From positions 2,852,001 through 2,916,000 of the forward strand of contig OW818688.1 in the NCBI GenBank assembly GCA_942493265.1: a stretch of 64,000 nucleotides of DNA, in the 5' to 3' direction. The notes under the pieces are model-generated. The model ran no database searches, had not been told where the DNA came from, and saw only the letters and a list, made by a program, of their open reading frames with translations. Source of the DNA: UBA12481 sp942493265 (lineage in GTDB: Bacteria; Bacteroidota; Bacteroidia; Bacteroidales; UBA12481). The translations under genes were made by a program, and so were the position numbers. Positions 17,920 to 26,327 of this stretch are shown here, one piece after another; position 1 is the first letter of the stretch; every line of letters starts with the position of its first letter.

Positions 17920-20568
17920 ATGAAAATAACACCTTTCTTTACAATCTTAACACTCTTTTCTGTCTTTACCCTGTTACCTTCATGCACCAGCAAGGAATTT
18001 CATATTTATTCGGATCCCGCTTATAGCGAGCGTGTTGAGTCGAGGTTTATTGAAAGAAAAACACTGGCTGTAAAAAGGGATTCCACCTTATTCGGGGTGT
18101 TTAATCAGGAACTGACGGTTGCTGAACAGGAAGGCTTGAAATTCCTGTATGCCTATATGCCTCTGAGTGACCTGGCAGACTATAATGGTGACTTTTATCT
18201 GAACCAGGTGCGCTGGAGTTTGGCCGCCCGTGATACTTTCAGCTGGGGTAAAACCATTCCGCAGGATCTTTTTCGTCATTTTGTTCTGCCATACCGGGTT
18301 AATAATGAAAACCTCGATACCGCCCGGATCGTATTTTTCAGGGAGTTGAAGGATCGGATCCGCAATATGAACATGCTCGATGCTGCACTTGAAGTGAATC
18401 ATTGGTGCCACGAAAAAGTTTCTTATCGCGGAAGTGATATCCGCACCTCAGCCCCATTGGCCTCATTAAGAACTGCTTATGGCCGGTGTGGCGAGGAGTC
18501 AACCTTCGCGGTAACAGCGCTGAGAGCCGTGGCAATCCCTGCCCGCCAGGTATATACACCCAGATGGGCACACTCAGATGATAACCATGCCTGGGTCGAA
18601 TTCTGGGCCGATGGTAAATGGCATTACATGGGCGCCTGTGAACCGGAATGTGTACCTGATCTGGGATGGTTCACCGAACCTGCCCGCAGGGCAATGCTGA
18701 TTCATACCAAAGCTTTCGGAGATTATCAAGGGGAAGAAAGGGCCGAAAACCGTGAAACAAACTATGCCCTGCTGAATACCCTGTCTACCTACGCTCCTAC
18801 CAGGGAAATTCATGTTCAGGTGCTAAATGCAGATGGAAAACCGGATAAATCTGCAACTGTTGAATTCAATTTGTATAATTATGCAGAGTATTATCCTATC
18901 TCAACCAAAAAGACAGATGAAAATGGTTTCTGCAGCTTCCTCACAGGATTTGGAGATCTCCTGATCTGGGCTCATAACGATAAAAACTTCGGATTCAAAA
19001 AGATTACTGTGGCAGATGTTGATACCCTGGTTCTTAAAGCGGACCAGTTGCCGTATTCATCACTTAAACTCGAGCTGGATATGGTTCCGCCGATTCAGCG
19101 TGAACCCTTGCAGATTGCCAACGATTGCCGCGACAGGAATACCCTGTTGCTCAGCCGTGAAGATTCTATCCGTGGGGCCTATGAGAAAACTTTCCCTACC
19201 GAAGAACAGGCGCTGAATTTCGCCGCAACCCTTAATCTGGATGGGGAACAGGTTTGGAACTTTATTTCCCGAAGCCGTGGGAATTATGCTGAAATTGAAT
19301 CCTTCCTGAAATCTGCAGATCCTGCCTTGCGGCCCGCTGCAATGAATCTCCTTGGTCTTATAGCAGATAAAGATCTCCGTGATACCAAAGCCGAAATCCT
19401 GTCTGATCATCTGGCCGGAAATCCTTTTCCCGCACTGACACCAAGCATGCCTGGCCTGGAAACGACAATGAATCCGCGCGTTGCAAATGAAATGCTGGTT
19501 GCTTACAGAGAATTCCTGGTCTTTAAATTCGGACAGGGATTTATTGATGAAGTTCGCCAAAGCCCTAAAAATCTTGTCGACTGGATCCGGCAGGAGATCA
19601 AAATCTCACCTGCCGAAAATTATTACAACACCCCGCTAACCCCGGTCGGAGTTTATAACCTCCGGGTCGCAGATGAGGATTCCCGCAAGATTTTCACGGT
19701 TGCCTGCTTTCGTACCTTCGGCATCCCTTCACGGCTTAAACCAGGAACCCTTGAGGTGGAATTCTGGACGCGCGACCGGTGGGCCGTCGCTGATTTTGGC
19801 AATACTACCGCTTCTGCTGTACCTCAGGGAACCCTTATCCTGAAAAGTGATCCTACGAATCCTGTTAAACCGCAGTACGAAACTCATTATACTCTTGCCC
19901 GTTATGAAAATGGACGATATAAAACACTTGCTTATGGGTACGATAATTTTGGGGATCCCCTCGCCGGGCCATTGGTTCTGGATCAGGGCTATTATCTGCT
20001 GGTAACGGGTAACCGGGTTCCGGGTGGGAAAATCCTGGGAAGTCTTGATTTCTTTGATATCAAAGGAGGAGATAAAAAGGAAACGATAATCAATTTGCGC
20101 AAGTCTGCACAGACCGCAGAAGTTATTGGTACCATCAATCCGGCATGGCCGGGAAAAGCGTTGGACGGGAAACCATTTTCCTGGAAGAAAATACTAGAAT
20201 CTGGTAAGGCAATTATCTGCTGGGTTGAGCCGGATAAGGAAACTTCCAAGCATATTTTTCAGGACCTGGGAATCCTAAAGAAGGAAATCGATCACCTGGA
20301 TTGTCCGTTCATCTTCCTGATCCCGGAAAATAAACTGCCGGCAGGATTCACTCCGGAGAATTGGAAAACCCTTCCCGCATCGACCCGATTTCTAATTATC
20401 CCTGACATGATTTCACTAACCGAACTGGAAACAGCTGCCGGGAAAAGCCTGTCCGGCCAGTTTCCTATTGTGATCAGAATCAATCAGAAAGGGGAGGTCA
20501 CCTACCTTTCATCCGGCTATAAGATTGGTATAGGCGAGGAAATCATTAAAGAAGTAACCCGGAATTAG
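17920..20568 (+). CDS. Transglutaminase-like lipoprotein
   Basis: The 882-residue protein begins with a lipoprotein signal (lipobox LLPSC near residue 22). A transglutaminase-like core (about 120-250) has the probable catalytic C190 in YGRCGEES and H223 in DNHAWVEFW. The third residue is less clear, since the usual Asp-Pro position reads GACEP. A carboxypeptidase-regulatory-like beta domain (about 300-370) follows, and the last 120 residues resemble a thioredoxin fold without a CxxC pair. Related Bacteroidota proteins are thought to be peptidases or peptide-handling surface proteins. It is divergent from the pheA leader and its stop overlaps the stop of the MFS gene by three bases. Role unknown. 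Confidence 0.82.
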   Translation: MKITPFFTILTLFSVFTLLPSCTSKEFHIYSDPAYSERVESRFIERKTLAVKRDSTLFGVFNQELTVAEQEGLKFLYAYMPLSDLADYNGDFYLNQVRWSLAARDTFSWGKTIPQDLFRHFVLPYRVNNENLDTARIVFFRELKDRIRNMNMLDAALEVNHWCHEKVSYRGSDIRTSAPLASLRTAYGRCGEESTFAVTALRAVAIPARQVYTPRWAHSDDNHAWVEFWADGKWHYMGACEPECVPDLGWFTEPARRAMLIHTKAFGDYQGEERAENRETNYALLNTLSTYAPTREIHVQVLNADGKPDKSATVEFNLYNYAEYYPISTKKTDENGFCSFLTGFGDLLIWAHNDKNFGFKKITVADVDTLVLKADQLPYSSLKLELDMVPPIQREPLQIANDCRDRNTLLLSREDSIRGAYEKTFPTEEQALNFAATLNLDGEQVWNFISRSRGNYAEIESFLKSADPALRPAAMNLLGLIADKDLRDTKAEILSDHLAGNPFPALTPSMPGLETTMNPRVANEMLVAYREFLVFKFGQGFIDEVRQSPKNLVDWIRQEIKISPAENYYNTPLTPVGVYNLRVADEDSRKIFTVACFRTFGIPSRLKPGTLEVEFWTRDRWAVADFGNTTASAVPQGTLILKSDPTNPVKPQYETHYTLARYENGRYKTLAYGYDNFGDPLAGPLVLDQGYYLLVTGNRVPGGKILGSLDFFDIKGGDKKETIINLRKSAQTAEVIGTINPAWPGKALDGKPFSWKKILESGKAIICWVEPDKETSKHIFQDLGILKKEIDHLDCPFIFLIPENKLPAGFTPENWKTLPASTRFLIIPDMISLTELETAAGKSLSGQFPIVIRINQKGEVTYLSSGYKIGIGEEIIKEVTRN

Positions 20569-21944
20569 TCTGCCTCAGCAATATGGTATTTATATGACCG
20601 GTAACTGTAAACCGCCACAACTATCATACAAATCAGCGGCAATACAAACGACAGATTGACCTCCGGTATATATCCCAACACACTGATGTCTGAAAATCCA
20701 CTACCACCTATATCCAGAATCCAGCCCTGAAGGGGCGGCATCAGTGCACCGCCAACTATCGCCATAACCAGACCGGCTGAACCCAGCTTGGCTTCATCAC
20801 CCATACCGCGCAATGCAATTCCATAAATGGTCGGAAACATCAGCGACATAGTCAGTGAAATTCCTACCAGGCAATACAAACCGCTGATTCCGGGAAGTAA
20901 AATGGTTCCGAGTACCAGTGCTATTCCGGTTAGCGCATAGGTAAACATGAGCTTGCCTGCATTGATATACTTGAGTAAAATGGTGCTCCCGGCACGACCG
21001 AATAGAAAGGCTACCATGGCAGCCATGTTGTACCAGGTGGCAACTAACTGCTGATCATCGGGGCGATTGGAATTCAGATTGTCAACATATTGAAAGATAA
21101 AGGTCCAGCACATAATCTGGCATCCAACATAAAAGGCCTGGGTAATAACCCCTTCATAATATCGCTTGTTTTTTAAAAGCTTCCGGATCGTTGCACCAAT
21201 CGGCAAACTCACCTCATCTTTCTTTTTTGGCATTTTCGATATGGCTACGATCAGCAGAATCGCCAGTACCAAAGCTCCTAATGCAATATAGGGTCCGCTG
21301 ATCAGATTCAGGTCATTGGTGCGGATCGCCGCCTGCTCGGCTGCGCCTAAAGTATCATATATCAATTCCCCTTTATGATGCAGGATGGATCCGTTTTCTC
21401 CTGATATATTGGCTTGGAAGGTGTTGTCGGACTGTAAGGTTCCCATCACAAATAATTGGGCTACCAGCATTCCTAAAAGAGAGCCAACTGGGTTAAATGA
21501 CTGCGAAAGGTTAAGCCTTCGCGTAGCCGTTTCAGATGGTCCTAACGAAAGAATGAATGGATTTGAGGTCGTTTCAAGAAAAGCCAGGCCAAAGGTTAAA
21601 ATATAAAGGGAAGCTAAAAAGAATCCGAATTTTTCCTGTGCTGCAGCCGGATAAAACAGTAAAGCACCGATAGCATACAGTGACAGCCCTACCATGATGC
21701 CTGCTTTGTACGAATATTTTCTGATAAACAGGGCGGCCGGAATGGCCATTGTGGCATACCCGCCATAAAAGGCCAGCTGAACAAGCGCTGCTTCAAAATT
21801 GGATAATTCTCTCATTACCTTCTTGAAGGCTGAAACCATGGGATTGGTCAGGTCGTTGGCAATGCCCCATAAAAAGAATAAACTCGTAATCAGGATAAAA
21901 GCAAATAAAAACTCCTTGGGTATCAGTGGTTTATTCGTTTTCAT
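20565..21944 (-). CDS. Sugar MFS transporter (FucP family)
   Basis: The 459-residue inner-membrane protein has about 12 hydrophobic segments and the FucP/GluP pattern: FLWGIANDLTNPMVSAFKKVM in the first helix region, GGYATMAIPAALFIRKYSYKAGI, and FLETTSNPFILSLGP. Members import fucose, glucose, galactose or N-acetylglucosamine with protons. It is 108 bases downstream of the TIM-barrel protein gene on the same strand and probably imports the sugar that the neighbouring oxidoreductase and TIM-barrel proteins release. The stop codon overlaps that of the convergent lipoprotein gene. Confidence 0.93.
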   Translation of the reverse strand: MKTNKPLIPKEFLFAFILITSLFFLWGIANDLTNPMVSAFKKVMRELSNFEAALVQLAFYGGYATMAIPAALFIRKYSYKAGIMVGLSLYAIGALLFYPAAAQEKFGFFLASLYILTFGLAFLETTSNPFILSLGPSETATRRLNLSQSFNPVGSLLGMLVAQLFVMGTLQSDNTFQANISGENGSILHHKGELIYDTLGAAEQAAIRTNDLNLISGPYIALGALVLAILLIVAISKMPKKKDEVSLPIGATIRKLLKNKRYYEGVITQAFYVGCQIMCWTFIFQYVDNLNSNRPDDQQLVATWYNMAAMVAFLFGRAGSTILLKYINAGKLMFTYALTGIALVLGTILLPGISGLYCLVGISLTMSLMFPTIYGIALRGMGDEAKLGSAGLVMAIVGGALMPPLQGWILDIGGSGFSDISVLGYIPEVNLSFVLPLICMIVVAVYSYRSYKYHIAEAD

Positions 21945-21975
21945 ATCATTTGAATGCTAAGGTGCTAATGAAATA

Positions 21976-22003
21976 CAGGGGCGAACCTCACGGTTCACCC
22001 CTG
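21976..22003. repeat. Inverted repeat between MFS and TIM-barrel genes
   Basis: CAGGGGCGAACC and GGTTCACCCCTG form a 12-bp stem with one C/A mismatch and a TCAC loop. On the minus strand it follows the TIM-barrel gene and precedes the MFS transporter start by 32 bases. The T-run after it is poor, so it may be a weak terminator, an mRNA-processing hairpin or a regulatory structure. Confidence 0.6.
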
Positions 22004-22052
22004 TTATACTGCGAATCCTCAATCTGATTCGGAAATAATGCTCATTTGAGTA

Positions 22053-23003
22053 TTAAAAAGAGTCCATCTCGTGGTAGGCGGCAATTACTTTTGCATCTCC
22101 CTCAACACCGGACAGCGATTTTCCATGTTCCATGCAAAGGGTTCCGTTATATCCTTTTTCAAACAGGTATTTGAAAACGTTTTTGTAATTGATCTCACCA
22201 GTGGTCGGTTCATTTCTGCCCGGATTGTCGCCGAGATGAAAAGCTCCGATCTCGCCATAAGAAGCCTCAATGTTTCGTATCAGGTTGCCTTCAGTGATTT
22301 GCTGATGATAAAGGTCGTTGATAATTTTGACGCTCGGACTGTTTACCGCTCTGCAAATCAGGTAAGACTGAGGAACCTTTGTCAGGAACAATCCCGGATG
22401 ATCATGAAGGGTATTCAGCGGTTCAAGTACCATGGTTAATCCTGCCGGTTCAAAAATCTCAGCACAATACCGTAGGTTCTCAATCACATTGGCCATTTGA
22501 TAGTCCCAGTGCAAACTTTCATCATACCTTCCGGGAACAACAAGTGCCCATTTTGCATTGGTCCTTTGGGCAACTTCAACTCCCAGTTTCATGCGATCAA
22601 GCAACATCGCCCTTTTTTCGGGATCGTTGGTTACAAAGGAGGTCACACTGAAATCAGCATACAATACAAATGGACCCAGGTCCATGCCCAGCCGGGCCAG
22701 CTCGGCAGCAATCTTTTCCTGCTCTTCTGGAGACCGGTCCATCAACCCGTTATCAAAAACCGCACGAAATCCCTGATCATTACAGAACCTGATATTGTCG
22801 ATCGGGTCGTTGCTCCCTACAGTTGCCCTGAACATTCCGATCGATGGTGCATATTTAAGTCGGAATGGCCCGGTTGCTGCTGGCTTCTTTTCTTTTTTCT
22901 CCTGATCCTGAGCCTTCAAAACGGCAGGGGTTGCAACAGCTGCTGCCACGGCAACAGCGGCCTTCCGGATAAACCCCCTCCGGCTGTTGTTTGTCTGATC
23001 CAT
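22053..23003 (-). CDS. Exported sugar isomerase/epimerase-like TIM-barrel protein
   Basis: The 316-residue protein has a Tat-like signal (NSRRGFIRKAAVAVAAAVATPAVLKAQ region, given here in part) and an AP-endonuclease-2/xylose isomerase-like TIM barrel. It shows the family's metal-site strands MVLEPLN, IINDLYHQQ, GAFHLGDNPGRNEP and LCMEHG. By fold it resembles hydroxypyruvate isomerase and sugar-phosphate epimerases, but export and the neighbouring oxidoreductase fit better with the 3-keto-glycoside lyases of the same fold known from gut Bacteroides. The oxidoreductase gene ends 8 bases upstream. Lyase activity is inference. Confidence 0.85.
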   Translation of the reverse strand: MDQTNNSRRGFIRKAAVAVAAAVATPAVLKAQDQEKKEKKPAATGPFRLKYAPSIGMFRATVGSNDPIDNIRFCNDQGFRAVFDNGLMDRSPEEQEKIAAELARLGMDLGPFVLYADFSVTSFVTNDPEKRAMLLDRMKLGVEVAQRTNAKWALVVPGRYDESLHWDYQMANVIENLRYCAEIFEPAGLTMVLEPLNTLHDHPGLFLTKVPQSYLICRAVNSPSVKIINDLYHQQITEGNLIRNIEASYGEIGAFHLGDNPGRNEPTTGEINYKNVFKYLFEKGYNGTLCMEHGKSLSGVEGDAKVIAAYHEMDSF

Positions 23004-23011
23004 AAATATAA

Positions 23012-24370
23012 TTATTCGGTAGCGGCTTCGCCTGGTACAGGTACGGTTTTGGATACATCAGGTACCGGACCCAAAACGTAAACTTTTGGTCCGAGATTCA
23101 GGTCTGAGTTCATCATTTCATCAAAAGTAATCTCTCTGCCGGTATAAGCTGACAGGCGCCCCATAATTCCTGCCATGGTGGAAATTGCGCAATTCTCAGC
23201 TTCATTGATTGGCTTGTTGGTACGGATTGCCGTTACCAGATCAATATGCTCCTGATCATATGGCCCTACTCCAATGCCTTTTCCTCCCTGAGCATCTACT
23301 ATGTATGGGTATGTCCAGATATCCTGGCCGGCAAGGTCAACGAGTTTGATATTGTTCCCGTTTAACAATGCAGCACCCTGGCTTCCCTGGAACCGCTCAT
23401 ATACACCACCACCGCAACCATTGATCTGGCGACACATGCTGTGCATATGCCTGCCATCTTCAAATACGTAATCAACACTGAAACTATCAAATTGGTCGCC
23501 TGTAATCCTGCGCTGCCTGGAACCAAATCCAAGTGCTTTTACCGGATGAGCACCCATGAACCACAAACCTACGTCAATATTGTGTACGTGCTGTTCAACA
23601 ATATGGTCTCCCGATAACCAGGTCCAGTTCACCCAGTTGCGGATCATGGCTTCCATTTCGCTCCACTCGGCTTTTGGATTGGTATGCCACAATTTCGATT
23701 GATTCCAGTATACATTACCGCCGGTAACGTCACCAATGGCTCCGCCGGCAACCTTTTTGTATATCTCAACATAATCCCGCTGATGCCTGCGCTGGGTACC
23801 GGTAATGACTGATAATTCCATAGCTTCGGCTTTCTTTGCGGATGCCATGATGGAACGTGCTCCTACCGGATCAACTGCTACCGGCTTTTCAAGGAAACAG
23901 TGTTTCCGGGCCTGTACGGCCGCTTCAAAATGGATCGGGCGGAAATAGGGCGGGGTAGCCAGAATCGCTACGTCAACATTCGTTTGCAATAGCTTTTCAT
24001 AAGCATCAAATCCAACGAAACAGTTTTCATCAGCAATTTCCTGATTCCAGTTGGCTTTTAACTCTGCTCTGCATTCTGCCAGCCTGTCTGGGAAAACGTC
24101 GGCCAAAGCGGTAATTTTCAAATTCGGTCCTGCACTCAAAAAGTTCATGGCAGCGCCCTTGCCGCGACCACCGCATCCGATAAGTCCGGCCTTCAGTTCC
24201 GGACCATCAGGAGCTTTGTCCAACATGGTGCAGAGTGTGTAATCAACAGCCTTTTCTTTTGCCTTTGGTGCACAGGAAGTGATCAGAGCGGGACTGATAG
24301 CCCCTACTGCTCCTACTGCTGCTGCACGGCCCAGAAAATTTCTTCTTGAAAGATTCGGTTTATTTGACAT
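23012..24370 (-). CDS. Gfo/Idh/MocA-family oxidoreductase with Tat-type signal
   Basis: The 452-residue protein starts with SRRNFLGRAAAVGAVGA, a twin-arginine signal, followed by SCAPK, which may be a lipobox. The NAD(P) site is LKAGLIGCGGRGKGAA, and the catalytic-region motif reads LEKPVAVDP. The C-terminal domain has the usual WVNWTWLSGDHIVEQHVHNID segment. This type is frequent in Bacteroidota next to TIM-barrel sugar proteins, as here. It should oxidise a sugar hydroxyl in the periplasm. It differs clearly from the longer paralogue at 3463, so the two probably serve different substrates. It lies 48 bases downstream of the cytochrome-FGE gene and could be co-transcribed with it. Confidence 0.9.
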   Translation of the reverse strand: MSNKPNLSRRNFLGRAAAVGAVGAISPALITSCAPKAKEKAVDYTLCTMLDKAPDGPELKAGLIGCGGRGKGAAMNFLSAGPNLKITALADVFPDRLAECRAELKANWNQEIADENCFVGFDAYEKLLQTNVDVAILATPPYFRPIHFEAAVQARKHCFLEKPVAVDPVGARSIMASAKKAEAMELSVITGTQRRHQRDYVEIYKKVAGGAIGDVTGGNVYWNQSKLWHTNPKAEWSEMEAMIRNWVNWTWLSGDHIVEQHVHNIDVGLWFMGAHPVKALGFGSRQRRITGDQFDSFSVDYVFEDGRHMHSMCRQINGCGGGVYERFQGSQGAALLNGNNIKLVDLAGQDIWTYPYIVDAQGGKGIGVGPYDQEHIDLVTAIRTNKPINEAENCAISTMAGIMGRLSAYTGREITFDEMMNSDLNLGPKVYVLGPVPDVSKTVPVPGEAATE

Positions 24371-24418
24371 GATGTTTGCTTTATTTTGTTAAAAAATTGT
24401 TTATCAAATGTTTATAGG

Positions 24419-25927
24419 TTATTCCGTTTTTCCTGTACTGGGATCAAATTCGCATACAACCCTGAACCCAACATAGAAGCAATCAGAATACCACCAGATA
24501 CTTTTTGGCGATTGTGGATCTGTCCGAAGCCAGAACTGGGTTTGTGTCGATTCCCTGGCAGCCGATCTTACCTGGTCGGCCTGACTCTTGTAACTTCCAC
24601 CCCTTACCACATGCTCAGTTCCATTGGCGGGTCCTTTTGGATCGAGAACTCCGGACTGATATTTGGTATAGGTATCAGGTGCGTACCAATCTGAACAAAA
24701 CTCGGCAACATTACCCAGCATGTTCTTTAATCCAAACGGGTTAGGCAAAACATAAGAAGGTTCTTGCGTCTTTGCCATGCTGTTTTCTTTATATACCACA
24801 AAACGGTTGATCATCGTGGTATCTTTTTTCGATGAGAGGAATTTCGATTTGACGAAAGTTTTTGGGTTACCTTCAAAGAAATATGGCGTTTCTTTACCTG
24901 CTCTTGCTGCATATTCCCATTCAGCTTCGGTTGGAAGCCGGTAAGTCTTCCCGGTCACAATAGACAACCATTTACAGTAAGTTAAGGCAGCCGTATAACT
25001 GGCCGAAATAACCGGTCTTTTTCCTTTACCCCAGCTCTGGTCGGGTTGTCCGTATGGCGGCGTGGCTCCCACAATAGCATCTACTGTTGTTACTGTACTC
25101 AAATCTGTTTTGACGGCAGTTTTGCCCTGACGGGCGGTTTGTGCATAAAATGCCAGATATTCATTCCAGCTGACTTCCACTTCAGCCATAAAGAATGGAC
25201 TGATCTTAACTTCCTTTGCAGGACCTTCATCTGGTTTGCGATAGGGTTCATCATCAGGACTTCCTAATTTAAATGATCCTCCGGGTATAGCAATCATCTT
25301 GAATGAAACTCCGGTATTTGGTACCTTTTCTGTGAAGGATTCAAACTTTTCAACTTTGGCGGGCTCTGTGAATACCTCCCCTGAGATTACCTCCTTGCCA
25401 AAGCCTTCATTAGCCTTATGCGAGTAATTCGGATCATAATGACCGGCATTCAGGTGACAGTTAATACAGCGGATGTCTTCACCCTTTTTAACCTGGGCAT
25501 CATAATATAGATGCGCATCGGATCCTTCCTTGGTCAGCTTGGCAGGGTAGAGGTTGGGGTGACAATGCAGACAGGTGGATTCAAACACGTGTCCTTTTGC
25601 ATAATCAAGTTTAGATTTGGCATCCCAATTGAATGAGGCCGAATCCTTAAACCAGTAACTCCAGAGGTCCCTGACTCCGGTTTTGACTTTTTCTGGTAAA
25701 TAACCATCCCCGTGGGGTGGAAGATGGCAATCAACGCAGTGTGCCCTAAATCCACTCTGGGTTTCGTAATGCAATGATTTTTTCCAGGATGTTTCTGCCT
25801 GCGGATGGATATGGCAGGAATTGCAGAATTTGTCGGTTGAGGTGGCTTCAACAGCCTTGTTTCCAGATAAAACTAATACGACACCAAGTGCCAGACCAGG
25901 TAAAAAGTAAAGCCAGATTCGTTTCAC
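24419..25927 (-). CDS. Tetraheme NapC/NirT-like cytochrome c fused to SUMF1/FGE-like domain
   Basis: The 502-residue protein has an N-terminal membrane helix (about 4-20), then four CxxCH heme sites at C35-H39, C64-H68, C119-H123 and C154-H158 in a NapC/NirT-like arrangement. A formylglycine-generating-enzyme-like domain runs from about 205 to the end (PGGSFKLGSPDDEP, EVSWNEYLAFY, RLPTEAEWEYAARAG, NMLGNVAEFCSDWY, VVRGGSYKS, VGFRVVCEF). The paired active-site cysteines of true FGE are not evident, so the second domain is probably structural or has another activity. The start is GTG. It is divergent from DUF4492-cydAB, so a role in passing electrons from quinol is likely. Confidence 0.88.
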   Translation of the reverse strand: MKRIWLYFLPGLALGVVLVLSGNKAVEATSTDKFCNSCHIHPQAETSWKKSLHYETQSGFRAHCVDCHLPPHGDGYLPEKVKTGVRDLWSYWFKDSASFNWDAKSKLDYAKGHVFESTCLHCHPNLYPAKLTKEGSDAHLYYDAQVKKGEDIRCINCHLNAGHYDPNYSHKANEGFGKEVISGEVFTEPAKVEKFESFTEKVPNTGVSFKMIAIPGGSFKLGSPDDEPYRKPDEGPAKEVKISPFFMAEVEVSWNEYLAFYAQTARQGKTAVKTDLSTVTTVDAIVGATPPYGQPDQSWGKGKRPVISASYTAALTYCKWLSIVTGKTYRLPTEAEWEYAARAGKETPYFFEGNPKTFVKSKFLSSKKDTTMINRFVVYKENSMAKTQEPSYVLPNPFGLKNMLGNVAEFCSDWYAPDTYTKYQSGVLDPKGPANGTEHVVRGGSYKSQADQVRSAARESTQTQFWLRTDPQSPKSIWWYSDCFYVGFRVVCEFDPSTGKTE

Positions 25928-26099
25928 GCGATAAAATGTTTAAAAAATCGCAGCAAGATAATAAATTGACCACAGACCCACCAACCTCAAACCCGGAATT
26001 ATCTATCAATCTTGACCCTGATTCAATACCTCGTTTGCTGTTTTGAAACATCCGGAATATTTTTCTACATTCACTTGCAAAATTTTGAACTCTGCCATA

Positions 26100-26324
26100 T
26101 TGAGGAAATCCGTCCTGTATAAAGTTTGGCGATTCTATATTGATGGATTTAAGGATCTTTCAGTCTGGGGGCGCAGCGTCTGGATCATTATCCTGATCAA
26201 GCTTTTCATCCTTTTTGTCATCATTCGACTGCTTTTTATGCCGGATGTCCTTAAAAAAAATTATAAAACAGATGAGCAGCGCTCAAATCATGTCCTTGAA
26301 AATTTAACAACCTCTAACCTCTAA
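26100..26324 (+). CDS. DUF4492 family protein ahead of cydA
   Basis: This short membrane protein (74 residues from the TTG at 26100) has the pattern YIDGFKDLSVWGRSVW followed by a hydrophobic helix (IIILIKLFILFVIIRLLF) and a basic tail. It matches DUF4492, a small family found immediately upstream of cydA in Bacteroidota and some Campylobacterota. No ATG lies in a suitable position; TTG codons at 26100 and 26043 are the candidates, and the first is chosen because family similarity begins just after it. It ends 3 bases before cydA. A part in assembly or stability of the bd oxidase is inferred from this constant linkage. Confidence 0.8.
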   Translation: MRKSVLYKVWRFYIDGFKDLSVWGRSVWIIILIKLFILFVIIRLLFMPDVLKKNYKTDEQRSNHVLENLTTSNL

Positions 26325-26327
26325 ACT

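Noticed and set aside
21976..22003. Strong terminator between the TIM-barrel and MFS genes
   Set aside because: The hairpin is good, but the T-run is poor on both strands, so it was kept only as an inverted repeat.
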